DNA of 64,000 nucleotides from an uncultured Spirochaetota bacterium (GTDB lineage Bacteria; Spirochaetota; Spirochaetia; JAFGXN01), in contig CALXKN010000001.1 of NCBI GenBank assembly GCA_944388995.1, positions 186,001 to 250,000 of the forward strand, in the 5' to 3' direction. The position numbers were made by a program, and so were the translations under genes. This document shows, piece after piece, positions 10,376-19,558 of this stretch. The notes beneath the pieces are model-generated. The model did not search any database. It was not told the DNA's origin and was given only the letters and a program-made list of their open reading frames with translations. The first letter of the stretch is position 1; every line of letters begins with the position of its first letter.

Positions 10376-11416
10376 ATGTTTGATTTTAACGAACACACGC
10401 ACAAACGTCTCAATCTGCTGACCGGAGAGTGGATCCTGGTGTCACCGCATCGAACAAAACGGCCGTGGAACGGAAAAACCGAAGACGCCGCCGCCGACAA
10501 AATGCCGGAGTACGATCCGAACTGCTATCTTTGTCCGGGAAATACCCGCGCCGGCGGCGTTGTCAATCCGAAATACGAAGATACGTTCCTGTTTGTCAAC
10601 GACTACTCGGCTCTGATTCCGGGAATTCCAAAAGGCGATATTAATGAAGAGAATTTGCTGATCGCCCGCTCCGAAGAGGGAATTTGTAAAGTTATCTGTT
10701 TTTCGCCCCGCCACGACCTGACGCTGGCGCGTATGTCGCCGGAAAAAATCGTCCGCGTCATCGACTTGTGGATTGAACAGTACAAGGAACTGGGAGGAGA
10801 TCCGAACATCAATTACGTTCAGATTTTTGAAAACCGCGGGGCCATCATGGGATGTTCGAATCCTCATCCGCACGGACAGATTTGGTCGAGTCAAACCGTA
10901 CCCGACTTACCGGCAAAAGAAACAGAAAAACAGACGGAATACAAAGAAAAAAACGGCCGCTGCCTGCTGTGCGATTACCTTGCCCTGGAATTAAAGAAAA
11001 AAGAACGCATTGTTCTTGAAAACGACGGATTCGCCGTTTTGGTGCCGTTCTGGGCTGTCTGGCCGTATGAAATTATGATTTTACCGAAGCGGCACATGGG
11101 CTCAATCGACGAAATGACGGAAAAAGAGAAAAAAGATCTCGCCGAAATCATGAAGGCTGCGGGTATCCGTTACGATAACCTTTTCAAAACCAATTTTCCG
11201 TATTCGATGGGAATTCATCAAAAACCGACTGACGGGAAAAATCACGACGAATGGCACTTTCATTTTCACTATCTGCCGCCGCTGCTGCGCAGTGCAACGG
11301 TGAAAAAATTTATGGTCGGTTATGAACTGCTGGCGATGCCGCAGCGCGACATTACCGCCGAGCAAGCCGCCGCAAAACTGCGGGAACAGCCGCCGGTTCA
11401 TTACTTGGAAAGCTGA
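10376..11416 (+). CDS. galT: Galactose-1-phosphate uridylyltransferase
   Basis: 346 residues, the usual size for class I GalT. It transfers UMP between UDP-glucose and galactose-1-phosphate in the Leloir pathway. Visible are the zinc-ligand pair in [12 protein letters not shown], a further ligand His in SPRHDLTL, and the active-site signature [12 protein letters not shown], whose first His of HPH is uridylylated. The C-terminal [19 protein letters not shown] is also typical. The start is the ATG at 10376, with GGAGG 6 bases upstream. A longer frame to 10238 overlaps the ligase gene and is rejected. No galK or galE lies nearby. The end overlaps oppF by 16 bases on the other strand. Confidence 0.97.
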   Translation: MFDFNEHTHKRLNLLTGEWILVSPHRTKRPWNGKTEDAAADKMPEYDPNCYLCPGNTRAGGVVNPKYEDTFLFVNDYSALIPGIPKGDINEENLLIARSEEGICKVICFSPRHDLTLARMSPEKIVRVIDLWIEQYKELGGDPNINYVQIFENRGAIMGCSNPHPHGQIWSSQTVPDLPAKETEKQTEYKEKNGRCLLCDYLALELKKKERIVLENDGFAVLVPFWAVWPYEIMILPKRHMGSIDEMTEKEKKDLAEIMKAAGIRYDNLFKTNFPYSMGIHQKPTDGKNHDEWHFHFHYLPPLLRSATVKKFMVGYELLAMPQRDITAEQAAAKLREQPPVHYLES

Positions 11417-12414
11417 TTCCGTTTCAAACAGAGACAGAGACGCTCTTTTGTCGCCCGAACGGCGGAAAGGGCGTCTTTTTTTCGGCATTCTGAGTCCGCA
11501 ATCGGACAACGCGGCGCAAACGGGCATCCGATCGGCGGATTGACAGCGTCAAACGGTTCACCTGAACCCGAGGTACGCAAAAATTCGCCCCCGGCATCCG
11601 GAACACAGGAAAGCAGCAGCTGCGTATAAGGATGAAGAGGTCGGTCAAACAGCTCGCGAACGGCGCCCTCTTCCATCAAACGGCCGCCGTACATCACCCC
11701 AATTCGGTCGCTGATATACGAAACCACACTCAAATCGTGAGCAATAAACAACATTGCAAAGCCGAATTCCTTTTTCAGTCGGTTAAGGAGGTTTAGAATC
11801 TGCCCTCGGATTGAAACATCCAATGCCGAAACCACTTCGTCGCAAATCAGCAGTTCAGGATCGCTCATCAAAGCGCGCGCCAACGAAATCCGCTGACGCT
11901 GGCCGCCCGAAAAATCGGCCGGCCGCCGTTTTAAAGAATCGGCAGCCATTCCAACAGCTTCCAACAAAAATGCCGCTTTGTCTCGCGCTTGACTGCGGGA
12001 ATACAACTTTGCGTATCGAACGCCGATAGTCAAAATTTCCTCAACCGTCATCCGCGGATCAAGCGAAGCTGCCGGATCCTGAAAGACATATTTGATTTTC
12101 TGATTCAGTAACGGATGCCGTTTGCGTTCAGCCGCATCGAGACGAAAGGCTGCACCGCGACTGAAAAAGATCATTTCTCCTTCATCGCACGAATAAACAT
12201 CGGCGATACACTTTGCCAAAGTCGACTTTCCGCTGCCGGACTCTCCCACCAGTCCGTAAGTTTCCCCTTCAGCGACGGAAAATGAAACACCGTTCAGCGC
12301 AAACACCTGCTTTTTTCCGGAAGCAAAGAGGCCGGCTTCTAAACGAAATCGTTTTGTGACATCGCGAACCTTCAGCAGTTCGCGGCATTCGGAAGATTTT
12401 TGTCCGTCAGCCAC
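11401..12414 (-). CDS. oppF: Oligopeptide ABC transporter ATP-binding protein OppF-type
   Basis: A 337-residue ATPase subunit of a peptide importer. Walker A is [13 protein letters not shown] (about 56), the signature is [15 protein letters not shown], and Walker B is [14 protein letters not shown]. Here the usual DEPTSALD is changed to DEVVSALD, keeping the catalytic Glu. The Cys-rich oligopeptide-type C-terminal domain ([14 protein letters not shown]) is present. The start is GTG with AAGGAG 6 bases upstream, overlapping the end of oppD by 8 bases. Last gene of the protease/peptidase/Opp operon. Its 3' end overlaps galT. Confidence 0.95.
   Translation of the reverse strand: MADGQKSSECRELLKVRDVTKRFRLEAGLFASGKKQVFALNGVSFSVAEGETYGLVGESGSGKSTLAKCIADVYSCDEGEMIFFSRGAAFRLDAAERKRHPLLNQKIKYVFQDPAASLDPRMTVEEILTIGVRYAKLYSRSQARDKAAFLLEAVGMAADSLKRRPADFSGGQRQRISLARALMSDPELLICDEVVSALDVSIRGQILNLLNRLKKEFGFAMLFIAHDLSVVSYISDRIGVMYGGRLMEEGAVRELFDRPLHPYTQLLLSCVPDAGGEFLRTSGSGEPFDAVNPPIGCPFAPRCPIADSECRKKDALSAVRATKERLCLCLKRNQLSK
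11439..11482 (+). terminator. galT terminator inside the oppF coding end
   Basis: Arms GACGCTC (11439-11445) and GGGCGTC (11469-11475), with an inner CGCC/GGCG stem, followed by seven T. It lies wholly inside the antisense 3' end of oppF. Confidence 0.75.
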
Positions 12415-13396
12415 AGTCTGCTCCTTCCGCCGTCAGTTGCGTTTCGGACAACAGGCAGCGGTAAAGGTGATTTGATCCTTTTAAAGGAGGAACGGCCTTT
12501 TTGCACTCCGCAAACCGTTTCGGGCAGCGCGGTTCGAACGGACATCCCGGTTCCGGATTCAGCGGATCCGGCGGCGTCCCGGTAATCGTGTGACACTCTT
12601 CGGTTTTTTTGATGATACCGGGGTGCAGAATCGATTTTAAAAGTTCCTGAGTGTACGGACAAAGAGGCCGGCGGCGAATTTCTTCGGCCCTTCCCGCCTC
12701 CAAAATCAAACCTCCGTACATCACCAAAATACGGTCAGCAACAGCGGAAACCAATTCCAAATCGTGACTGATGAACAGAACGGAAAAGTGCCGCTTCTTT
12801 TTCAAATCCAGAAGCAATCGAACAATCTGAGCCTGAACGGTCACATCCAACGCCGTTGTCGGTTCGTCAGCAATCAAAACGCGCCCCTCTCCGCCCAAAG
12901 CCAACGCAATCATGATCCGCTGCAGCATTCCTCCCGAAAATTGATGCGGAAATCCGCGCAGCCGTTCCTCGGGGCGGGCAATACCAACTTCGTTCAACAA
13001 CGCAACCGCCCGCATCCGCGCCTCCTTTTTCGAAATTTTCGGATTTTTGATTCGAAACATTTCAAGAAAATTTCGTTCGATTGTGTACAGCGGATCGAAA
13101 GACTGCGACGGTTCTTGAGCGATATAACCGAAGTGTTCGCTGCGGTACGCCGGCAGCCGAGAGAGTTTGAGGCTGCTGCTTTCAACTCCGTCTGTCAGAA
13201 TTGAACCCGAAACCGCGGCTTGAGGCGGCCGGTGGAGCTGAAGAAGAGCGGCGGCAGTGACGCTTTTGCCCGAACCGCTTTCTCCCACCAGACCAACGAT
13301 TTCGTCGTCACCGATTTCGAATGAAACGCCCCGCACAGCCTGCAACCGCTTTCCGGGCAGCCAAAAATCCACGCGTAAATCTTTTACCTCGATCAT
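12407..13396 (-). CDS. oppD: Oligopeptide ABC transporter ATP-binding protein OppD-type
   Basis: A 329-residue ATPase subunit paired with OppF. Walker [15 protein letters not shown] (about 38), signature FSGGMLQRIMIALAL, Walker B VLIADEPTTALDVT and the family's C-terminal Cys motif CPFEPRCPKRFAEC are all intact. I place the start at the ATG at 13396, which overlaps the oppC stop (TGATG). A GTG one codon upstream is also possible. AAGGGG lies upstream of both. Confidence 0.95.
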   Translation of the reverse strand: MIEVKDLRVDFWLPGKRLQAVRGVSFEIGDDEIVGLVGESGSGKSVTAAALLQLHRPPQAAVSGSILTDGVESSSLKLSRLPAYRSEHFGYIAQEPSQSFDPLYTIERNFLEMFRIKNPKISKKEARMRAVALLNEVGIARPEERLRGFPHQFSGGMLQRIMIALALGGEGRVLIADEPTTALDVTVQAQIVRLLLDLKKKRHFSVLFISHDLELVSAVADRILVMYGGLILEAGRAEEIRRRPLCPYTQELLKSILHPGIIKKTEECHTITGTPPDPLNPEPGCPFEPRCPKRFAECKKAVPPLKGSNHLYRCLLSETQLTAEGADCG

Positions 13397-14466
13397 CACA
13401 GCCGCCCCTTAAAATACGGATCGCTTTTATCGCGCAGATATTCACCCCAAAAGGTAAATGCCAGCGACGCCGCCAACAGAAAAACACCGGGAATCAACAG
13501 CCACGGATAGTGCGTCAGATTGCCGACTGTCATTGTTTCTCGGTTGATGAGAGAGCCCCAACTGACAGCCGGATCAGAAATTCCCAACCCCAAATACGAC
13601 AAAACCGTTTCACTTAAAATGAATCCGGGAATGCTGAGAGTTGCGCTGATCAACAGAAGCGACGTCATCTGAGGAACGATGTGGCGAAAAATGATAACCG
13701 GCGTCGGAAGCCGCTCCAGCCGAGCGTTGACAACAAAATCGGAACGTTTGATGCTGTGAACCAATCCTCGAATCATCCGCGCCGTTCCCGGCCACCCGAC
13801 CAGAGAAAGAATCACTGTAATCAGCATATAACTTTCTCCCGAAGTGAGATTACGGGAAAGAACCGACCGAAGAAAAAGAATCAAATAGAGCCCGGGAATC
13901 AAAATAAAAAATTCGGAAAAGCGCATCAAAAGCCAATCAATGCGGCCGCCGTAGTACCCGGCCGCCCCGCCGATCAACGCGGCAATCAAAAAGGAAATCG
14001 CTACCGCAATAAAACCGATAGTCAGCGAAATACGGCTGCCGTAAACCACGCGGGAAAATAAATCGCGGCCGAGACCGTCCGTTCCGAAAACAAAAATCGG
14101 CACACAGTCGCCGGTTCCGTAATCGTCGGTTCCGAAAAGATGAATATCGGTTTCGAAAAGCCCCCAAAACCGGTACGGCGGCCCCTTAACGAAAAAACGG
14201 ACAGCTTTATACTCACCCGCCACGCGCGCATACTCCCTCCGCAGCGGATCCGTTAAAACCGTCCGCTGTACCTGCGGCCGAAATCCCAACTCAGCGGAAT
14301 AAAACGTAAATGTCGGCGAATGGTTGGGAGTCGCGTCAAAAAAGGTCGTAGGCGTGTACGGCGCCAAAAATTCAGCAAAAATCATCCCGAGATAAAGGAA
14401 AATTAAAACAAGCAGCGAAATAGCCGCTGCCGGCCGCCGACGAAACGAAATCGGAAAGAATTTCAT
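13396..14466 (-). CDS. oppC: Oligopeptide ABC transporter permease OppC-type
   Basis: A 356-residue inner-membrane permease. One N-terminal membrane helix (AAISLLVLIFLYLGMIFAEF) is followed by an extracytoplasmic stretch of about 90 residues, then the five-helix BPD_transp_1 domain (from GRDLFSRVVYGSRISLTIGF). The EAA-type loop that contacts the ATPase is around FVVNARLERLPTPVIIFRHI. The long periplasmic insert is typical of the OppC/YejE type. It overlaps oppB by 4 bases (ATGA). Confidence 0.94.
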   Translation of the reverse strand: MKFFPISFRRRPAAAISLLVLIFLYLGMIFAEFLAPYTPTTFFDATPNHSPTFTFYSAELGFRPQVQRTVLTDPLRREYARVAGEYKAVRFFVKGPPYRFWGLFETDIHLFGTDDYGTGDCVPIFVFGTDGLGRDLFSRVVYGSRISLTIGFIAVAISFLIAALIGGAAGYYGGRIDWLLMRFSEFFILIPGLYLILFLRSVLSRNLTSGESYMLITVILSLVGWPGTARMIRGLVHSIKRSDFVVNARLERLPTPVIIFRHIVPQMTSLLLISATLSIPGFILSETVLSYLGLGISDPAVSWGSLINRETMTVGNLTHYPWLLIPGVFLLAASLAFTFWGEYLRDKSDPYFKGRL

Positions 14467-15548
14467 TCAAGTTTTCCTCCGCCGTATTTGATGCGAGGAT
14501 CTGTTACTGCCAACAGAATATCCGAAAGAATCATTCCCAACAGAACCAAAAATCCGACAAACATGATGTTTGTCAGAACGAGATTGACATCCTGCTGCAA
14601 AATCGCTTCGTACATCAAACGGCCGATTCCGGGATAACCGAAAACGATTTCCAAGATCAAAGATCCCGAAAAAAGCGACGCCAGCAGATTTGAGGATGAA
14701 GTAATGTACGGATTCATCGTATTGCGAAAAGCGTGTACAAAGTAAATCCGCCGTTCGCAGACCCCGCGCGCACGAAGCGCTTTAATGTAAGGCTGTCCAA
14801 GTTGATCCAGCATTGTGGCGCGCACCGTCCGAACCGTACTGCCGATTCCTCCCAAAAAAGCGGCCGTCAGCGGCAGCACAATGTGGTAAAGATAATCAAA
14901 AGAAAAAGTCAGCGGCGCTTCGCCGAAACTCCCTGTCGAAGGATAAGCACGAATCGGGAACCATCCTGAAACCGCAGCAAAAACCTGCAGCAAAATCATC
15001 ATCAAAATTGATGGGAAGGAATGAAAGAAAAGCCCAAAAACGGCGGCTCCCGCATCAAGCGGCGTTCCGACCTTCGCCGAAAGCGCGATTCCGATTGCAA
15101 ACGAAATCACCGTCAGGAACACGAGCGAAATCAAATTCAGAACAAGCGAATTCACCATTCGGTCCACTGTCAGCGGAAGAATTTCAGCACGGGAAATGAG
15201 TGAACGACCCAAATCGTGATCGATAAACACTTGTTTGAGCCATCGAAAATACTGAACATAAAACGGTTGATCCAATCCCAGTTCGTGTTTCATTGCGGCA
15301 ATCGATTCGGGAGTGAAGAGGTTGACTGCCGTATCGTGAGCTCCCGAGTTCATCATCCGCGCTTTCACGTAATTTTCGACGACATCTCCCGGAGTCAATT
15401 CCATCAAAGCGAAAACAGCAAATCCGAGAAGAAAAAGAATGAAAATCATCGAGAAAATTCGTCCCGTAACAAAAAAAAGAAACGGAAAACGGCTGCGCAA
15501 ACGAAAAAATCCGTCGGCAAAGGCGCGGAAGCGGTCTTTTCGATTCAT
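14463..15548 (-). CDS. oppB: Oligopeptide ABC transporter permease OppB-type
   Basis: A 361-residue inner-membrane permease, partner of OppC. It has an N-terminal helix (ILFLLGFAVFALMELTPGDV, ending in the family's TPGD motif), an external loop, then the BPD_transp_1 core with the EAA-loop sequence LGQPYIKALRARGVCERRIY. The C-terminal helices end GMILSDILLAVTDPRIKYGG, as in OppB/DppB. It overlaps the M20 peptidase gene by 4 bases, so the two are translationally coupled. Confidence 0.94.
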   Translation of the reverse strand: MNRKDRFRAFADGFFRLRSRFPFLFFVTGRIFSMIFILFLLGFAVFALMELTPGDVVENYVKARMMNSGAHDTAVNLFTPESIAAMKHELGLDQPFYVQYFRWLKQVFIDHDLGRSLISRAEILPLTVDRMVNSLVLNLISLVFLTVISFAIGIALSAKVGTPLDAGAAVFGLFFHSFPSILMMILLQVFAAVSGWFPIRAYPSTGSFGEAPLTFSFDYLYHIVLPLTAAFLGGIGSTVRTVRATMLDQLGQPYIKALRARGVCERRIYFVHAFRNTMNPYITSSSNLLASLFSGSLILEIVFGYPGIGRLMYEAILQQDVNLVLTNIMFVGFLVLLGMILSDILLAVTDPRIKYGGGKLE

Positions 15549-16867
15549 TTCAACAGCTCCCGATAGAAACGGTACATTGATTCCAAACTATCAACTGAAA
15601 TTTTTTCATCGACGCCGTGCAGAAGCCGTGAATAGCTGTCAACGGTAATGTCGGAGGCAAAAACCGTAAACCCGTAAGCGGGAACGCCTTGCCGCCGCCA
15701 GAACCGACTGTCCGAAACACCTGCCGAAACAAAAGGCACAAACCGAATCGTCGGATTAACCTTCCGAGCCGCTTTTAAGGCCTCTTTAACAGCGGCCGCA
15801 TTCATCGGCGAACGGTTTCCTTGTGTGAATTCGGTCAGCGTCCAACGAACATCACCGTCCAAAACCGGCGTCAATCGGTTTAAATTCTCTTCCAATTCGG
15901 CGCGCCCCATCGTTTCCGGCAGCCGTAAATCCAAATCGGCAAAGGCTTCGTCGGGAACAACATTGACTTTGGTTCCTCCTCCGATGACGCCGGGCATCAC
16001 CGTCAGCCGAGAAGCGGCATGGAGGTATTTAGCCAAACCGAAGGAAACGGCAGCCGTTTCATCGACGGCAGCGTCAAGCGTTTCGGTATCCTTTAACCGC
16101 ATTTTCAAATCTTCGGAAAGCGGCAATCCGTCAACGAACGCGGCATAACCGTCGCTCAAAACCGGATACGACAACTCCCGCTCAACGACTGCCAACGAAG
16201 CCGCAATTTTCGACACGGCGTTGTCGCTTTTGTACGGAAGACTGCCGTGCCCGCACTTTCCAGAAGCCGTCAACCGCACTCGGGCGACTCCTTTTTCGGC
16301 GCAAACAACCGCCGCTTCGCCGACCCCGCTGTCGTTCAGATAAAATCCACCTAATTCGGAAAATACCGCGTCGCAGCGGATTAAATCAGGATACGTCTGT
16401 GTAAACCAAGCTGCGCCGCAAGCGCCGTCAGTCTCTTCGTCAGCCATTGCAAAAAAACGGACGTTTTTGCCTCCGCCGGATTTCATGTGCGTCCGAACCG
16501 CAACCGCCATCGCTGCCAACTGCCCCAACATATCAACGGAGCCTCTTCCGCGCAAATAACCGCCGTCAATGTCGCCGCAAAACGGAGGAAAGCTCCATCT
16601 CTTTTCTCCGGGCGGAACCACATCGGTGTGCCCCATCAATCCGTAAGTCGGAACACCGCCGCGTTCACATCCGATTAAATACAAATTGGCGCGGTTTCCC
16701 GGTCCGTACACGGTTTCGGCTTTCAAACCCGCTTCCGCAAAAAAATCCGTGAGCACTTCGGCGTTGCGTTCTTCTCCGCCGTTTCCGTTGCCGTCGTTAA
16801 CACAACGGCTGCGGATGAGAGCGCAAGCCAACTCTTTCAGCGCGGCGAAATCATTTTTATCTGTCAT
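15545..16867 (-). CDS. M20-family metallopeptidase (dipeptidase/deacylase type)
   Basis: 440 residues, cytoplasmic, no signal peptide. Zinc-binding residues of the M20 fold are visible: His and Asp in LMGHTDVVP, Asp in RGSVDMLGQ, the catalytic Glu pair in MADEETDG, and the C-terminal His in RLLHGVDEK. A dimerisation lid lies between. The family cleaves short peptides or N-acyl amino acids. Its position directly before oppB, with ATGA overlap, suggests that it hydrolyses peptides imported by the transporter. That role is inference. The start at 16867 overlaps the upstream protease gene by 11 bases and has no strong ribosome site. Confidence 0.93.
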   Translation of the reverse strand: MTDKNDFAALKELACALIRSRCVNDGNGNGGEERNAEVLTDFFAEAGLKAETVYGPGNRANLYLIGCERGGVPTYGLMGHTDVVPPGEKRWSFPPFCGDIDGGYLRGRGSVDMLGQLAAMAVAVRTHMKSGGGKNVRFFAMADEETDGACGAAWFTQTYPDLIRCDAVFSELGGFYLNDSGVGEAAVVCAEKGVARVRLTASGKCGHGSLPYKSDNAVSKIAASLAVVERELSYPVLSDGYAAFVDGLPLSEDLKMRLKDTETLDAAVDETAAVSFGLAKYLHAASRLTVMPGVIGGGTKVNVVPDEAFADLDLRLPETMGRAELEENLNRLTPVLDGDVRWTLTEFTQGNRSPMNAAAVKEALKAARKVNPTIRFVPFVSAGVSDSRFWRRQGVPAYGFTVFASDITVDSYSRLLHGVDEKISVDSLESMYRFYRELLK

Positions 16868-18380
16868 CGCGAATCAGTTCCAGCCACGAAGACGGTAGCG
16901 CGTCAATCGGATAAACGGCAAGCAGATACGAATAGTCGGACTGCAAAAGCGATTGGGAAATTCCGACAATGCGGTAGAGCGAATCGACAACGGGACCGCC
17001 GGAATTGCCGGAATCCGCTTTAATATCGGAAATAATAAAACCGATTCCGTTACGGTTTTCGTAACCGGAGAAGATGCCGCGCGCCATTTTCACGCTGTTC
17101 TTAGACCCGGTTCCGCCGCTTTTCGGATAACCGATTAAAAACAGCGTATCTCCCATCTGTGCATTCGAACGGCTTGAAATCGAAAACGACGGCAGCAGCC
17201 CCGATTCAGATGGGAAATTTCCGAAGAGCATGGAATCGATTTTCAGTAAAGCGATGTCCTTCTCCTCGTCTGAATCCACCAAAGTCAGCCGGAACCGCTC
17301 TTCTGCCGCTTTTCTGACGTCGGTATTAACGGCGCCGACAATCGACTTTGAATAAGTTCCGTCCGCCCGTTTCAAAACGTGAAGCGCTGTCAGGATATAG
17401 CCTTTTGGAGAAATCACAAATCCGGTACCGGTGCTCTGTTCGCAAAGAATCTCCACCGTTGCTCCGATGGCATTGACGGCAGGGTTTTCGTCAGGAGTCG
17501 GCAGCGTCATTGCACGGCGGGCGGCATAAGCCGGTTCACGCGAAGCGGAAACCGCAAACGAAACAGTCGCCTCCGAAGACGACGGATGACGGTCATAAAT
17601 CATCAGAAAGTATTTTTCATCTGCCCGAAACGGAGGTTTTGTTGTTGAATCGAGCAAAACGGTTTCGCACCCGGCATACGTTTCGCCTTTGACGGCGGCG
17701 CGGTCCAAACGGTAATCCGGCTTGCCGGCAAACAGATACAAATCGACATCGCTTTCACAGCGGAAAACGTCGGCACGCAGCGCTTCGGCGTCCGGCGGCA
17801 GCTCAATTTCATAGCAGGCCACTGAAGACGATCGGCCCCCTCCGCTTTTCCATTCGACGGCGGAATCCGCGACCGCCGTTCCGGTCAGAACAAACGGCTG
17901 CGGTTTCAGCGTCAGCCGGAACGGCACCTCCGCCTCCTCTTCCGCCGCCGCCTGATAAACAACAACTCCGTAATAAACGCCGTCCGCCAGCAACGGCGCT
18001 TCAAATCGGGAAAACGAAACCGACGCCTTTCCCGATTTTCGATCGGTTTGCGCCTTTAAATCGACTTCGTTGCTTTCATGGTTGATAAAAAGCGACAGCT
18101 CCGCATCGGATTCAATCTCCGCACACAAACCGAAAAGCGATTCATCGACGGAAAACTCGAAATAAAACTCCGCGGCTGTCTTTTCCGCTTCTTTCGTCAT
18201 CGTCAGCTCATACGGCGTTTCAGAAACCGTCAGAACGGTTGAAACCGGTTCGCTTTCCCTCGCTTCGATTTCATGAAAAATCGCTTCGTCTTCGCTGTAA
18301 AAATCTGCCGTCTCTTCAGCAAACAATGAAACAGACGGCATCAACACTGCCAAACAGATGCAGAAAATTTTTTCCCTCAT
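16857..18380 (-). CDS. Exported trypsin-like serine protease with N-terminal beta domains
   Basis: 507 residues with a signal peptide (MREKIFCICLAVLMPSVSLFA) and a likely cleavage before EETADF. Two beta-rich modules at about 45-150 and 155-265 resemble pre-peptidase (PPC-like) domains; the second contains SDVDLYLFAGKPDYRL. The protease domain has the trypsin triad: His in ILTALHVL, Asp in EKDIALLKID and Ser in DSGNSGGPVVD. There is no PDZ domain, unlike DegP. It is the first gene of the operon that continues into the M20 peptidase and OppBCDF, so it may generate peptides for uptake. No Shine-Dalgarno sequence is present and the -10 box is 6 bases before the ATG. Confidence 0.93.
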   Translation of the reverse strand: MREKIFCICLAVLMPSVSLFAEETADFYSEDEAIFHEIEARESEPVSTVLTVSETPYELTMTKEAEKTAAEFYFEFSVDESLFGLCAEIESDAELSLFINHESNEVDLKAQTDRKSGKASVSFSRFEAPLLADGVYYGVVVYQAAAEEEAEVPFRLTLKPQPFVLTGTAVADSAVEWKSGGGRSSSVACYEIELPPDAEALRADVFRCESDVDLYLFAGKPDYRLDRAAVKGETYAGCETVLLDSTTKPPFRADEKYFLMIYDRHPSSSEATVSFAVSASREPAYAARRAMTLPTPDENPAVNAIGATVEILCEQSTGTGFVISPKGYILTALHVLKRADGTYSKSIVGAVNTDVRKAAEERFRLTLVDSDEEKDIALLKIDSMLFGNFPSESGLLPSFSISSRSNAQMGDTLFLIGYPKSGGTGSKNSVKMARGIFSGYENRNGIGFIISDIKADSGNSGGPVVDSLYRIVGISQSLLQSDYSYLLAVYPIDALPSSWLELIRDDR

Positions 18381-18386
18381 AGCGTC

Positions 18387-18415
18387 ATCATAACCGAAAA
18401 AAAAAGAAAAAACAA
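18387..18415 (-). promoter_or_regulatory. Promoter of the protease-peptidase-Opp operon, leaderless type
   Basis: Minus strand TTGTTT (18410-18415), 17 bp, TATGAT (18387-18392). Only 6 bases separate the -10 box from the ATG at 18380, so transcription should begin at or next to the start codon. Confidence 0.65.
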
Positions 18416-18422
18416 GAAAAAG

Positions 18423-19469
18423 TTACCGCGCGGAGGAAAATCCGGGCGCCGCCAGAATCCGGTAGCGCAGTTCAAATTTCCTCAGCGTCCTGTCGACGAC
18501 AAAATTCAGCAAATTGCGGTTCCAGCCGTAAATTTCCTGCTCTTTTTTCAGAATTTCGACGCAGACGTCAAACGGTAGCGCCGGTTTGTACGGCCGCTCC
18601 GTCCGGCACGCGTCGAAAATATCGACCATCGACAGAATCTGCACCAACGGAGACATTTCCACATCGGGAAAAACAGGATACGCGGGATGGTGATTGCCGA
18701 CCATCAGCCGGATTTCCGGTGAATCCTCTTCGACCCGATCCAAAATTTCAACGCCGAATTTCGCGTGCCTGCGCAGCAGTTCCCGTTCTTCCTGATTCAG
18801 GGGAGTCTTTTTTTCCAGGATTTCATTCGGAATTTCGATCTTTCCGACGTCATGCAGCAACGCTCCCAACGCATATTTTTTAAGCTGTCCGGCGGAAAAG
18901 TTGACATTGGCTCCTTTCGATTTAAAGAGCGTCCAAAACTCGTCGTTTTTCGGACCGTTTTTGATTTCGAGCATCACGTCGCAAAAAAGACAGAAGACGG
19001 AAACGGAGTGACGCGCCGTCACCCGGTCAAACGAAGGAAAAAAGCGCCCGCAAATGTATAAATCGCTTTTGTCAATCAAGAACGTCCGCTCACTGATTTC
19101 GTTAAAGCGGCGCAAAACCTCTTTGCCGCTCAGCCCGCCGAAAAACGCTTCGGCCAAACCGCTGACGGCTTCTTTATAAGCGGCGACGGTTTCCTTCGGA
19201 ATTTCCCGCTCCCCATATCCGGGAATTTCATCGCCCGCCGGTTCCGGAGCTTCAGGATTGGGCAAACGACTCTCCGCCGGTATGACGCCGCACGGTTCCG
19301 GCTCCAGGGAGTCTTCGTGGCGGACGTACAATTCAACTCTCCGGCACTTATCCGAAGCGGCGGCGCCTTTGACGATATAAAGACCGCCCTTTGAATTGTA
19401 AAGATTGCAATTTGCCCTCCCTCCGGAGAAATACGCCTGAAAATTGCCGATCCTTACAAATCCTTTCAC
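18423..19469 (-). CDS. HD-GYP-like phosphohydrolase, paralogue 1
   Basis: 348 residues, cytoplasmic. The C-terminal two thirds form an HD-superfamily domain: HSVSVF, LLHDVGKIEIP (the HD pair), the GNHHPAYP segment standing where HD-GYP proteins have HExxDGxGYP, and VDIFDACRTERPYKPAL. The family hydrolyses cyclic-di-GMP, but the missing DG means activity is uncertain. The N-terminal 60 residues hold a motif shared with the next gene, CxLYNSKGGLYxxKG, which I cannot assign. The start is GTG without a ribosome site. A strong promoter ends 6 bases before it. It is a tandem duplicate of the gene at 19559-20599. Confidence 0.88.
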   Translation of the reverse strand: MKGFVRIGNFQAYFSGGRANCNLYNSKGGLYIVKGAAASDKCRRVELYVRHEDSLEPEPCGVIPAESRLPNPEAPEPAGDEIPGYGEREIPKETVAAYKEAVSGLAEAFFGGLSGKEVLRRFNEISERTFLIDKSDLYICGRFFPSFDRVTARHSVSVFCLFCDVMLEIKNGPKNDEFWTLFKSKGANVNFSAGQLKKYALGALLHDVGKIEIPNEILEKKTPLNQEERELLRRHAKFGVEILDRVEEDSPEIRLMVGNHHPAYPVFPDVEMSPLVQILSMVDIFDACRTERPYKPALPFDVCVEILKKEQEIYGWNRNLLNFVVDRTLRKFELRYRILAAPGFSSAR

Positions 19470-19475
19470 GCATTC

Positions 19476-19504
19476 AATATACTCAAATTGTGAAATTAAG
19501 GCAA
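19476..19504 (-). promoter_or_regulatory. Promoter of HD-GYP-like paralogue 1, leaderless type
   Basis: Minus strand TTGCCT (19499-19504), 17 bp, TATATT (19476-19481), then 6 bases and the GTG at 19469. Confidence 0.7.
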
Positions 19505-19558
19505 TCTTCTTTTGAGGATTTTCACTTTACTTCAATAGATTTTAATTAAAATCTCAAA

